Of a stretch of 64,000 nucleotides of DNA, positions 44,554-53,088 are shown piece by piece (within the stretch, counting starts at the first letter, position 1; every line of letters begins with the position of its first letter). The position numbers were made by a program, and so were the translations under genes. The notes beneath the pieces are model-generated. The model was given only the letters and a program-made list of their open reading frames with translations, did no database searches and was not told where the DNA came from. This DNA is from Oscillospiraceae bacterium (GTDB lineage: Bacteria > Bacillota > Clostridia > Oscillospirales > Ruminococcaceae), in the NCBI GenBank assembly GCA_019424695.1, contig JAHYZA010000001.1, positions 62,001-126,000 on the forward strand. The letters are read 5' to 3'.

Positions 44554-46608
44554 TCATTCCAGCTCAAAATCACCGGGCAGCAGCAGCTCCAAGCTGGCAG
44601 CCGGGTCGGCGATCAGCCGCTTGGACTGGTTCAGAATCGCTTTTTCCAGCGCGTTGCGCGCCATGCGGCCATTGCCGTTGGTGGCGGCATCCTCGGCCTG
44701 TTTGCGGTCAAACCAGGCGGTCAGCGGTTCACGGCAGCCTTCGTCCAGCGTGTAGCCTTTGCCCTTGGCCAGACTCAGCAAGATGCGATAGAGCTCCTCG
44801 CCGGTGTAGTCCGGGAATTCGATCTGGTTGGGGAACCGGCTTGCAAGACCCGAGTTGGCGCTCAAGAACAGGGCCATCTCCTTGGTGTAGCCGGCCAGAA
44901 TGACCACCAGATCGTTCCGGTGGTCCTCGATGCCTTTCACCAGGGTGTCGATAGCTTCCAGACCGAAGCTGTCCTCGCCGCCCCGGTACAGGCTGTATGC
45001 CTCGTCAATGAAGAGCACCCCGCCCAAAGCGCTCTGGATCACGCTGTTGGTCAGCGGAGCTGTGTGGCCCACATACCGGCCTACCAGGTCGGCACGGGTG
45101 ACCTCCACCAGCTGGCCGCCACGCAGCGCGCCAATGGCCTTGAGATACTTGGAAAGAATCCGGGCAATCGTGGTTTTGCCGGTGCCGGGATTGCCGGTGA
45201 AGATCATGTGCATATTCACATCGGCCACCTGCAGCCCCTGGGCTTTGCGCCGCTGCTGGGCCTGCACGTTTTTGGCAATGTCCCGCACATATTCTTTGAC
45301 CTCGTCCAGCCCCACAATGGCGGAAAGCTCCGCCTCCACGGCATCCACGTCGCCGCGGTACTGCTGGGGCAGAAGCGCCAGCAGGTCCATGGGTTCGCCG
45401 CCGTTCACGGCCATATACAACCGCGTGCCCTGCACCGACAGACGGGCAGGCGTGCCGTCGGCCGGAATGGTGTCGGCGTCCAGCACGTACTCGGCAATGG
45501 CGCGGTAGACCGTCTCACAGAAATCCTGGATGGCCTGCATGCCCCGGGTCTTGCCGTATTGGGCGGCCAGCAGGTCCCGCACATCGGAACCCATGGTCAG
45601 GGCCAGGCCGCACTGGCGGCGTACCCGCTGGGCCAGATCGTTGAGCCCCCGCGCCGCGACGGCGGAAAGTGTTTCCGGGGTAAACGGCTGCGTGCGGCAG
45701 ATGTCCCCGGCGATGGCGTCCACAAACCGGGCGCCGAAGGTCTCGGCCAGGGCATCCTCGCCCTTGTGGGAGAAAAAGACGAAATACTTGCCCCCGGCCT
45801 GCAGCTCGCCGATGGCACCGGGAGCCAGAGCCGTGCCCACATCCACCAGGATGCCCCGCTGCAGCACATAGCGGCTGGACAAAGCCAGCGTGCCGTCGAT
45901 GGACAGGGTGGCCAGCATGTTCAGGTAGTTGGCCGCACAGCCCTCGTAATGGTCAAAGGCCAGTACCTCGGCATCCGATTGCAGTGCCGCGTACAGGTCC
46001 TGCAAAAACAGCTTTTCCTGGGCAGGGCCGGGATAAAGGGAAAGGTCCATCGTTTCGATGGCTGTGCTGCGCAGGATGCCCCGGGCCGCCAGCTCCTCCA
46101 CCACACAGGCAAGGGTATAGTGACGGCCGGTGCCCTCCGGGCCGCACAGCAGCATCAGGTTTCTGGCGCGGTGGGTGTCAGCCGCGGTGCCCAGCACAAA
46201 AGGCCGCCGGAATGCCTTGACCACCGAACTCACGAAAGCATCCTGGCCCAGTACCCGGGCCCTGACTTTCTCCGCTACGCCGGAAAAATCCGCGTGATCT
46301 GCGGTGACCGGCTGCGGCGCAGGGGCGGCCACCGTGCCACCCAGCAACCCGTCCTGTTTCAGGGAGCGGGTCAGCTCGCTGCTCATCTTGCGCACGTGGT
46401 CAGCGGTTTCACGGCCGGCCTTCTGTACGGCCTCGGCCGCGGCAGAGGCCGTTTTCTGCCGTTTCTGGGCAGCGCTCAAGGCGTCCAGCTCGGCCTGCAT
46501 CTGCTGTGCGGCGTCGCTGGCCCGGGCTGCATCCTCGGGGGTGGCGGCGTAGTTCCGGCCGCCCATCAGCCCGCGGACCCAGGCATCGTATTGATCTTCA
46601 AGACTCAT
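44554..46608 (-). CDS. Two-domain AAA ATPase (CbbX/SpoVK/EccA-like)
   Basis: 684 residues. An N-terminal coiled-coil-like Ala/Gln/Glu-rich region (about 20-75) precedes a first AAA-like domain whose Walker A reads GPEGTGRH (about residues 155-162): Lys is replaced by Arg-His, so it may not hydrolyse ATP. The second AAA domain has the CbbX-type Walker A GNPGTGKTT (near 471), Walker B VLFIDEAYSLY and the sensor loop of that family. CbbX and EccA remodel protein partners. Its start overlaps the gene for the Cys-Ala membrane protein by 11 bases, so a role in remodelling or handling that protein is inferred. The start at 46608 is preferred over GTG 46620. Confidence 0.85.
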   Translation of the reverse strand: MSLEDQYDAWVRGLMGGRNYAATPEDAARASDAAQQMQAELDALSAAQKRQKTASAAAEAVQKAGRETADHVRKMSSELTRSLKQDGLLGGTVAAPAPQPVTADHADFSGVAEKVRARVLGQDAFVSSVVKAFRRPFVLGTAADTHRARNLMLLCGPEGTGRHYTLACVVEELAARGILRSTAIETMDLSLYPGPAQEKLFLQDLYAALQSDAEVLAFDHYEGCAANYLNMLATLSIDGTLALSSRYVLQRGILVDVGTALAPGAIGELQAGGKYFVFFSHKGEDALAETFGARFVDAIAGDICRTQPFTPETLSAVAARGLNDLAQRVRRQCGLALTMGSDVRDLLAAQYGKTRGMQAIQDFCETVYRAIAEYVLDADTIPADGTPARLSVQGTRLYMAVNGGEPMDLLALLPQQYRGDVDAVEAELSAIVGLDEVKEYVRDIAKNVQAQQRRKAQGLQVADVNMHMIFTGNPGTGKTTIARILSKYLKAIGALRGGQLVEVTRADLVGRYVGHTAPLTNSVIQSALGGVLFIDEAYSLYRGGEDSFGLEAIDTLVKGIEDHRNDLVVILAGYTKEMALFLSANSGLASRFPNQIEFPDYTGEELYRILLSLAKGKGYTLDEGCREPLTAWFDRKQAEDAATNGNGRMARNALEKAILNQSKRLIADPAASLELLLPGDFELE

Positions 46609-47761
46609 CGTCGTTCTCACTTTCCGGGCGGGGGAGTTTTACGGTGTAAAAATCCTTCACGCTGCAACCGGCACGTCCGCCACCCGCGCAGGCGCAGGCA
46701 CAGGCACAGCTGGAAGCACAGGCGCAGGCACAGGTGAAGTGATGGTCGTTGCCGCCGCTGCTGCGCCGTCCCACACCACCGCCGCGGCTGGAGCCGCCGC
46801 CGGGCTGGAAATTCTTGGGCGGGTCGGTGCGATGGTACCCCGGCGGAGGCGGTGCGGTACGGGCACGGCGGATGGTATGCACGCCGTTGGTGTACCAGAA
46901 CCAGTCGCCCGGGTCGATGCCGCCGCCGAAGCCGCCGCCCCAGGCAGGGGAACGGCCAAAGAGGTTTTTCCAGAAGACCAGCAGAAGCACAACCGTGAAA
47001 AACAGCACCATAAAGACGTTGACGAACAGATCGCTGTAATCTTTCTGTGGGGCGCCGTAATCCTCAGCCGTCATCTCTGCGTCGGCAGCGTACCCTTCGG
47101 AGTAGGTGATGGGCACCGTCACATGGACCTTGGCGGCCTGGCCGTGGGTCAGCGGACCGAAATCCCAGGTCAGATAGTCCCCGTCCACACCGGTATTATC
47201 TGCTACAAATCCCTCGGCATTCTTCCAGCGAATCTGCATGTTGCCCACGCTCAGGTCGTCGAACCAGCCGGGAGTAAAGGTAAAGTTGGCGGTGCCGTCG
47301 TCGTTGCGGGTGAAGAGGTGGCTCTGGTGGACGGAGAAGGCAAACTGTACGTTGCTTTCGCCGCCGTTTTCCGCGGCCACTTCGGGTGAGTAGTACCGTC
47401 GTGCAAAGACCACCTTGGCATAGCTGCCGCCGTCTTCGGAGTACTGGAGGTCGGCGATGGTATCGGTAAGAGGGGTCAGGGCCTCCACGTGGTAGTTGGC
47501 CAACCCGATCTTTACCCAGGAAAGATACTGGGTGGCATCGCCGTCAATGACCTGCCAGTCGATGTCGTAGGTGATATCGGCCGAGCCGTCCTCCCGCAGG
47601 TCCACGGTGACCAGATAGTTGCGGATATAGTCCATATCCCCCGGTTCGGCATAAGGGGCCAGGTCGGAGTCGGCGGCAAAGGCGGAAAGAGCGGTCACCG
47701 CCGCAAGAAGCAGGGCGGCCAGAAAGACCACCATGCGGCGCACAGAGAGAAAAGGTTTCAT
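46598..47761 (-). CDS. Membrane protein with cytoplasmic Cys-Ala array (candidate radical SAM substrate)
   Basis: 387 residues. A signal peptide (residues 1-28, ending AFAADS) is followed by a beta-rich DUF2207-like extracytoplasmic domain, one membrane helix (residues 245-268, LFVNVFMVLFFTVVLLLVFWKNLF-like, hydrophobic) and a Gly/Pro/Arg-rich linker. Then comes CACACASSCACACACAGGGRAGC (residues 344-366): eight Cys spaced mostly every second residue and ending GGGRAGC. An acidic tail follows. If the signal peptide is cleaved the array faces the cytoplasm. ATG 47761 overlaps the radical SAM stop (ATGA) and its 3' end overlaps the AAA ATPase start. A longer reading to 48460 runs across the radical SAM gene and is rejected. 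Confidence 0.82.
   Translation of the reverse strand: MKPFLSVRRMVVFLAALLLAAVTALSAFAADSDLAPYAEPGDMDYIRNYLVTVDLREDGSADITYDIDWQVIDGDATQYLSWVKIGLANYHVEALTPLTDTIADLQYSEDGGSYAKVVFARRYYSPEVAAENGGESNVQFAFSVHQSHLFTRNDDGTANFTFTPGWFDDLSVGNMQIRWKNAEGFVADNTGVDGDYLTWDFGPLTHGQAAKVHVTVPITYSEGYAADAEMTAEDYGAPQKDYSDLFVNVFMVLFFTVVLLLVFWKNLFGRSPAWGGGFGGGIDPGDWFWYTNGVHTIRRARTAPPPPGYHRTDPPKNFQPGGGSSRGGGVGRRSSGGNDHHFTCACACASSCACACACAGGGRAGCSVKDFYTVKLPRPESENDDES
46664..46732 (-). other. Cys-Ala alternating array coding segment
   Basis: Codons for residues 344-366: Cys at 344, 346, 348, 352, 354, 356, 358 and 366. The pattern is C-A-C-A-C-A-S-S-C-A-C-A-C-A-C-A-G-G-G-R-A-G-C. Confidence 0.9.
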
Positions 47762-49146
47762 CGGCAACCCTCCTGCAGGGGGGTGTCCCCCAGTTGGCAG
47801 CGGCGCTCCATGGCGGCGCTGGTGTTGCGAATGGATGTACAGGCGGCACTGCGCCAGATGCGGTGCCAGGGCGTGCGAAGCAGGTTCCCCAGCCCCGGTC
47901 CGGACAGCCAGCTCTGGCAGGGAAGCACGGTACCGTCGGGAGCGACGGCCATGTTGGACAGGCAGGCGCCGCAGCTGGGGATCTGGGTAAAGCCCAGCTC
48001 CCGCAGCGTTTCTTCCGGCAGCCAGCCCGGGCTGGTGAAGTTGATCTCTATGCCGTGGGCGGCAGCATACTCCATGGCCGGGCGCAGTGCGGCCACCAGC
48101 TCGTCGGGAGTCAGCCGTTCGGCACGGCTGGCCTCGGTCTCGGCGTTGCCGGCGGGAATCAGCCCGCTGCAGGTCAGATACCGGATGCCCAGTTCCTCCG
48201 CCAGCTTCACGGTGGAGAGATACTCCCGGTTCATGCTGCACAAGGGGGTATTGAGACTTACATTCAGCCCGGCGGCCAGGGCGTTCTTGATGCCGCCCAG
48301 CGTGTCGGTGTAGCCGTCCACCCCCACCAGGGCATTGTGAATATCGGGATCGGCGGCGTAAAAGGTGATCTGCACCGCATCCAGGCTGGCATTTTTCAGA
48401 TCCTTGCACATGGCGCTGGTCAGCATCCGTCCGTTGGTGTTCAGCCGGGTCACAAACCACTGGGCTGCCTGCACCAGCTTGATCAGGTCGTTGCGCAGGG
48501 TGGGCTCACCGCCGGTAAAGGTCAGCTGGGGGATGCCTGCGCTGCGGCATTTTTCAATGACAGCCAGCCACTGGTCGGTGTCCAGTTCCGGGGCGGTGCC
48601 CAGGGGCTGGTTCGCCGCATAGCAGTGCAGACATTTCTGGTTACAGTGCCAGGCACCGTCCTTCTGCATGGAACTGATCATCAGGTCCATGCGGTGGGGG
48701 GCATTCATCCGCGGCGCATATTCCCCCAGATGCAGCGGCTGCACATGCAGCGGCGGGGTCTGGCCCCGCGCCACCGCAAACAGGCAATCCAGCATCATCT
48801 GCAGGTCGGATTCGATCTGCAGTTCCGGCGTGCGGCGGTATACCTTGTGGGTGGCGGCGACAGCCTGGGCGGTAACGGCGGACCAGTCGGCCTCGGTCAG
48901 TTCCTTGCCGCTCTGGGGATGCAGCGCTTCGATCAGGTTGGTCAGCAGAATGGCCCAGCTCACGTTGAGGGGCAAAATATCCTGGCCGTTGAGAATGGCC
49001 ACAAAAGGTGTCTCACGGTCAGGTTTGCGGCAGGGGATGAGGTGGATGCGCACCACACCGGGACCGTCGGGGTCCAGAGTCACGTGCCGCACACGGGAAA
49101 GATGCCCGTGCAGAAAGGCGTGTTCCGCATAGGTCAGATATTTCAT
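47758..49146 (-). CDS. Radical SAM/SPASM protein of the Cys-Ala operon
   Basis: 462 residues. A unique N-terminal domain of about 150 residues, perhaps a substrate-recognition element (VAILNGQDILPL near residue 50), precedes the radical SAM core with CNQKCLHC (C168, C172, C175) and GGEP (residues 212-216). The C-terminal region is SPASM-like with Cys at 392, 395, 410, 436, 450 and 461, enough for auxiliary iron-sulfur clusters. Such enzymes make thioether or other cross-links in ribosomal peptides. It is the first gene of the operon, its stop overlapping the start of the Cys-Ala protein (ATGA). GGAGG lies before ATG 49146. Confidence 0.88.
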   Translation of the reverse strand: MKYLTYAEHAFLHGHLSRVRHVTLDPDGPGVVRIHLIPCRKPDRETPFVAILNGQDILPLNVSWAILLTNLIEALHPQSGKELTEADWSAVTAQAVAATHKVYRRTPELQIESDLQMMLDCLFAVARGQTPPLHVQPLHLGEYAPRMNAPHRMDLMISSMQKDGAWHCNQKCLHCYAANQPLGTAPELDTDQWLAVIEKCRSAGIPQLTFTGGEPTLRNDLIKLVQAAQWFVTRLNTNGRMLTSAMCKDLKNASLDAVQITFYAADPDIHNALVGVDGYTDTLGGIKNALAAGLNVSLNTPLCSMNREYLSTVKLAEELGIRYLTCSGLIPAGNAETEASRAERLTPDELVAALRPAMEYAAAHGIEINFTSPGWLPEETLRELGFTQIPSCGACLSNMAVAPDGTVLPCQSWLSGPGLGNLLRTPWHRIWRSAACTSIRNTSAAMERRCQLGDTPLQEGCR

Positions 49147-49191
49147 CGGGGATGATTCCTCCGCTTGTTACAGAATGGTTAAATTGTAAAA

Positions 49192-49220
49192 AGTATACCA
49201 TATATGGCGCACAAATACAA
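49192..49220 (-). promoter_or_regulatory. Promoter of the radical SAM operon
   Basis: TTGTAT (49215-49220), 17-base spacer ending TGG (extended -10), TATACT (49192-49197) on the minus strand, 46 bases before the start codon. Confidence 0.65.
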
Positions 49221-49256
49221 CTGCCGCAGCGGTGTTGCGGCACACTGCGCAGACAC

Positions 49257-49290
49257 AAAAAAGGCTCGCCGGAAAATTCCGACGGGCCTT
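49257..49290 (-). terminator. Terminator of the yitT-like gene
   Basis: AAGGCTCGCCGGAA (49261-49274) with TTCCGACGGGCCTT (49277-49290); on the minus strand followed by TTTTTTG. Confidence 0.75.
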
Positions 49291-49303
49291 TGGAAGAGGC
49301 AGA

Positions 49304-50188
49304 TCAGATGGAACGGAACCCCTTGCCGACGATCTCGCTGCTGTTGACGATGGTGATAAAAGCGTGGGGGTCGCTGCGGCGCACAAAGCGGCGCAGATGC
49401 TGGGCCTGACCGCGGGTGAGCACGGTCATCAGCACCCATTTTTCCTCGTGGGAGTAGGCGCCCTCGGCCCGTTCCTCGGTGGCGGAGCGGTTGAGTTCCT
49501 TGACGATGAAATCCCGCACCGGACCGGGGTTGGAGGTCACCACCGTGCAGACCTTGCGCAGGTTGATGCTTTCAATGGCGCTGTCCACCACGGTGGTTTT
49601 CAGGATCATGCCCAGGATGCAGTACAGGCCGGTGGCCGGTCCGTACAGATAAGCGCCCACCAGCACGATGGCCAGGTCACTGATGAGCAGGGCGCGGCCG
49701 ATCTCAAGGCTGGTGTACTTGTGCAGGATCATGGCCACGATATCGGTGCCGCCGGTGGAGGCGCCGATGTTAAAGACGATGGCACTGCCCACGGCGGGCA
49801 GGATCACAGCGTAACAAAGCTCCAGGAACACGTCGTGGGTCAGGGGGGCCGTCAGCGGCCAGATACTTTCGCAGAGGCTGACATAAAAGGACAGCGCAAA
49901 GGAGGAGTAGATGGTCCAGCCCATGGAGCGGACGCCCAGAAAAGCGAAGCCCAGCAGAACGAGGGCTGCGTTGACGATCCACATGAAGAAGCCCACGTTC
50001 CATTTGGGGAACAGGGAGGACAGGATGATGGACAGGCCCGACGTGCCGCCGAAGGCGAAGTGGTTGGGGGTTTTGAACATCGCGATACCCAGGGCGGTGG
50101 CCACCAGCCCCAGGTTCAGCAAAACGAAAAATTTGACATCCTCTACCAGTTGTTCTTTGGTGAGGTGCTTTTGCAGAAGATTCAGCAT
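49304..50188 (-). CDS. YitT family membrane protein (DUF161/DUF2179)
   Basis: 294 residues with about five or six hydrophobic segments, including FKTPNHFAFGGTSGLSIILS and FNIGASTGGTDIVAMILHKY, followed by a soluble DUF2179 domain (ACT-like, TVVTSNPGPVRDFI). The family is widespread in Firmicutes and its transport substrate is not established. ATG 50188 has GAGGG; GTG 50206 is the alternative start. The gene is 36 bases after prfC on the same strand, so it may share the prfC transcript. Confidence 0.85.
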   Translation of the reverse strand: MLNLLQKHLTKEQLVEDVKFFVLLNLGLVATALGIAMFKTPNHFAFGGTSGLSIILSSLFPKWNVGFFMWIVNAALVLLGFAFLGVRSMGWTIYSSFALSFYVSLCESIWPLTAPLTHDVFLELCYAVILPAVGSAIVFNIGASTGGTDIVAMILHKYTSLEIGRALLISDLAIVLVGAYLYGPATGLYCILGMILKTTVVDSAIESINLRKVCTVVTSNPGPVRDFIVKELNRSATEERAEGAYSHEEKWVLMTVLTRGQAQHLRRFVRRSDPHAFITIVNSSEIVGKGFRSI

Positions 50189-50224
50189 AAATGATGTTTC
50201 CCTCACAAAACAGGCCGCAAGCCG

Positions 50225-51838
50225 TTAAAAGGTCAGGTTGCCGAACTCCGAAAGCTGCAGGCCCTCGTTGTGCTGTTCGGCCCAGTTGATGCTCCAGGAG
50301 CTGCCGAACAGCAGCAGGTGGTTGCCCTTTAGATCCTCGATGGGGCGGGTGTCGCTGGTCAGGTCCAGATGCTTGGGGTCCAGTTCGTCGGGATCGTTGA
50401 GAATCCAGCGCAGATGTTCGTAGGGCAGCTGCTGCATGCGAATGTCCACGTTGTACTCGTTTTTCAGGCGGTATTCCAGCACTTCCAGCTGCAGCACACC
50501 GACCACGCCGACGATGACTTCCTCCATGCCGGCTCCCAGGTCGCGGAAGATCTGGATGGCGCCCTCCTGGGCGATCTGCTCCATGCCCTTGACGAACTGT
50601 TTGCGCTTCATGGTGTCCACCTGGGTCACCCGGGCGAAATGTTCGGGGGCGAAGGTGGGGATGCCTGCGAACTGCACATGGGGCTTGCCGGTGCACAGGG
50701 TATCGCCGATGGAGAAGATGCCCGGGTCAAACAGGCCGATGATGTCGCCCGCATAGGCTTCGCTGACGATGGCACGGTCATCGGCCATCAGGCTGGTGCC
50801 GGTGGCTAGTTTGATGTTCTTGCCCTCCTGCACGTGGAAGGCTTCCATGCCGCGCTCGAACTTGCCCGAGCAGATGCGCAGGAAGGCGATGCGGTCGCGG
50901 TGGTTCTTGTTCATGTTGGCCTGGATCTTGAAGATGAAGCCGGAGAAATTCTCGCTGCAGGGGTCCACCGCGTCGCCGGAAAGGGCATCCTTGCGGGGCA
51001 GCGGGGTGGGGGTCAGGCGGAGGAACTCTTTCAGGAAGGGTTCCACGCCGAAGTTGGTCAGGGCCGAACCGAAGAACACCGGCGACAGGGTGCCGTGGTG
51101 CACGGCGTCCAGGTCGAATTCCTCGGCGGCACCGTCCAGCAGCTCAATGTCCTCGGCCAGTTTCTGGTGGTTCTCGGCGCCGATGAGCTCGTCCAGCTTG
51201 GCGTCGCCCAGTTCGGCCTCGATCTCGTCCACCATCTTCACGCCGTTGGCGCGGCCGTCGCTCTCGAAGGCCAGCACCCGGCGGGCATTGCGGTCAAACA
51301 CGCCCTTGAAGCCTTTGCCGCAGCCGATGGGCCAGTTCATGGGATAGGTCTTGATGCCCAGGATCTCCTCGATGTTCTCCATCAGCTCAAAGGGGTCGCG
51401 GGCTTCCCGGTCCATCTTGTTGATGAAGGTGAAAATGGGGATGTGGCGCAGGGTGCAGACCTTGAACAGCTTGATGGTCTGGGCCTCCACGCCTTTGGCG
51501 GCGTCGATGACCATGACGGCGGAGTCCGCCGCCATCAGGGTGCGGTAGGTGTCTTCGCTGAAGTCCTGGTGACCGGGGGTGTCCAGAATGTTGATGCACT
51601 TGCCCTGGTAGTTGAACTGCAGCACCGAAGAAGTGACGGAAATACCGCGCTGCTTTTCGATGTCCATCCAGTCGGACACCGCGTGCTTGGCGCTCTGTTT
51701 GCCCTTGACCGAACCGGCCGTCTGGATGGCGCCCCCGTACAAAAGTAGCTTTTCGGTCAGGGTGGTTTTACCGGCGTCGGGATGCGAGATGATCGCAAAG
51801 GTACGCCGGCTCTCGATTTGTTCGCGCAATGATGGCAT
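50225..51838 (-). CDS. prfC: Peptide chain release factor 3
   Basis: 537 residues, translational GTPase that recycles RF1/RF2 after termination. G1 SHPDAGKTTLTEKLL, the switch region RGISVTSS, G3 DTPGHQDFSED and G4 NKMDREARDP are intact, then domains II and III. RF3 is distinguished from EF-G by the QRGISVTSSVLQF segment and lack of domain IV. AAGGAG precedes ATG 51838. Confidence 0.96.
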   Translation of the reverse strand: MPSLREQIESRRTFAIISHPDAGKTTLTEKLLLYGGAIQTAGSVKGKQSAKHAVSDWMDIEKQRGISVTSSVLQFNYQGKCINILDTPGHQDFSEDTYRTLMAADSAVMVIDAAKGVEAQTIKLFKVCTLRHIPIFTFINKMDREARDPFELMENIEEILGIKTYPMNWPIGCGKGFKGVFDRNARRVLAFESDGRANGVKMVDEIEAELGDAKLDELIGAENHQKLAEDIELLDGAAEEFDLDAVHHGTLSPVFFGSALTNFGVEPFLKEFLRLTPTPLPRKDALSGDAVDPCSENFSGFIFKIQANMNKNHRDRIAFLRICSGKFERGMEAFHVQEGKNIKLATGTSLMADDRAIVSEAYAGDIIGLFDPGIFSIGDTLCTGKPHVQFAGIPTFAPEHFARVTQVDTMKRKQFVKGMEQIAQEGAIQIFRDLGAGMEEVIVGVVGVLQLEVLEYRLKNEYNVDIRMQQLPYEHLRWILNDPDELDPKHLDLTSDTRPIEDLKGNHLLLFGSSWSINWAEQHNEGLQLSEFGNLTF

Positions 51839-51958
51839 GAAAACTGACTCCTTATTTCTTTACATACAGGTGACGGATGTTCCATTCCGTGGATGTCACA
51901 TCGGGGCACACTCCTCTATAATACTAACGTACCCTATCATACATGGTTTTTAGAGGAA

Positions 51959-51987
51959 TTGCAACGGGAAATTTCGCGTGGTATAAT
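51959..51987 (+). promoter_or_regulatory. Promoter of the oxidoreductase gene
   Basis: TTGCAA (51959-51964), 17-base spacer ending TGG, TATAAT (51982-51987), 37 bases before the ATG. Confidence 0.8.
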
Positions 51988-52023
51988 CAAACCAACATCC
52001 GGATTCTGCGAGGAGGAACCTAT

Positions 52024-53019
52024 ATGCAACCGTTGCAACTGGCTGTTGTGTCCACCAGCCGTATTGTGGACGAATTTCTGCAGCATCTGTCCGAAATGTC
52101 CGAAATCTCAGTCCAGGCGCTGTGCTGCCGCCCCCAGAGCGGGGACAAGGCCCGTGCCTGGGCCGCGCAGTACGGCATCCCGGCGGTGTATACCGACGAG
52201 GACGCCTGCTACCGGGCCGGCGGGTTTGAGGCGGTCTACATCGGCACCGCCAATCATCTGCACTACAGCGCCGCCAAACGGGCACTGTCGGCAGGGTACC
52301 ACGTGATCCTCGAAAAGCCGTTCACCGGCACCGCCGCCGAAGCCCGGGAACTCTATGCCCTGGCCGATGAAAAGGGCGTCATGCTGCTGGAAGCCATTAC
52401 GGTGTACTATCTGCCGCAGTTTGCTTTTCTGCAGCAGGAACTGGCGAAAATCGGCCCGGTGCGCGGCGCCATGGCCAGCTTCTGTGCCCGCAGCCGCCGG
52501 TATGAGGACTTTATCAAGGGCATCTGGAATACGACCTTTGACCCGGCCTGCCAGGGCGGGGCCCTCAACGATATGAATGTGTATAACCTGCATCTGCTGG
52601 CGGGATTGCTGGGCGCCCCGCAGCGGGCCGAGTACCGCGCCACCCGGGCGGACAACGGCATCGATACGGCAGGGCTGGCCCTGCTGGATTACGGCGATTT
52701 TACCGCGGCAGCGCTGGCGGCCAAGGACAGTGAAAGCGTCAACGGTCTGGTGCTGCAGGGCACCGGCGGCCATCTGGTGGTGGAGGGCGGCACCAACGCG
52801 CTGCCCGCGGTGTACAGCGTGCAGGGCAGCGCCCGCGGGGGCGGAGCTCGTACCGACGGCCCGGCGGCCGACCGGTTCCGCATGGCCTATGAGTTTGCCG
52901 CATTCGCCCGCATGATCCGGGAAAGGGACACCACCGCCGAGGCACAGGCCCGGGCCCGGACGCTGACTGTGATGGACCTGCTGGATGCACTGCACGTGCA
53001 GGATTTGCCGCAGAGATAA
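52024..53019 (+). CDS. Gfo/Idh/MocA family oxidoreductase
   Basis: 331 residues. The N-terminal Rossmann fold lacks the classical GxGxxG (reads VVSTSRIVDEF) but keeps the YIGTANHLHYSAA segment and the catalytic EKPFTG motif (LEKPFTG near residue 98). The C-terminal alpha/beta domain has ALNDMNVYNLHLLA (HxxH-type end). It is an NAD(P)-dependent sugar or alcohol dehydrogenase; substrate unknown. AGGAGGAAC precedes ATG 52024. The weak nucleotide motif is worth noting, since cofactor binding may be altered. Confidence 0.87.
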   Translation: MQPLQLAVVSTSRIVDEFLQHLSEMSEISVQALCCRPQSGDKARAWAAQYGIPAVYTDEDACYRAGGFEAVYIGTANHLHYSAAKRALSAGYHVILEKPFTGTAAEARELYALADEKGVMLLEAITVYYLPQFAFLQQELAKIGPVRGAMASFCARSRRYEDFIKGIWNTTFDPACQGGALNDMNVYNLHLLAGLLGAPQRAEYRATRADNGIDTAGLALLDYGDFTAAALAAKDSESVNGLVLQGTGGHLVVEGGTNALPAVYSVQGSARGGGARTDGPAADRFRMAYEFAAFARMIRERDTTAEAQARARTLTVMDLLDALHVQDLPQR

Positions 53020-53050
53020 TGTATAAATTCCTTCCCGCCGTCCCACACTA
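53020..53050 (+). promoter_or_regulatory. Forespore (sigma-G/sigma-F) promoter-like sequence before the LytM gene
   Basis: TGTATA (53020-53025), 18-base spacer, CACACTA (53044-53050) fits the sigma-G pattern GHATR-N18-CATXHTA with one mismatch. It lies between the oxidoreductase stop and the SpoIIQ-like gene at 53089; no sigma-A promoter was seen there. Confidence 0.45.
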
Positions 53051-53088
53051 GAGGCATACACAAAATTTGCCGTAAAGGACGGGGGAAG

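Noticed and set aside
47762..48460. Upstream extension of the Cys-Ala protein frame into the radical SAM gene
   Set aside because: The signal peptide and the GGAGG site fix the start at 47761, and the extension runs out of frame across the radical SAM SPASM region.
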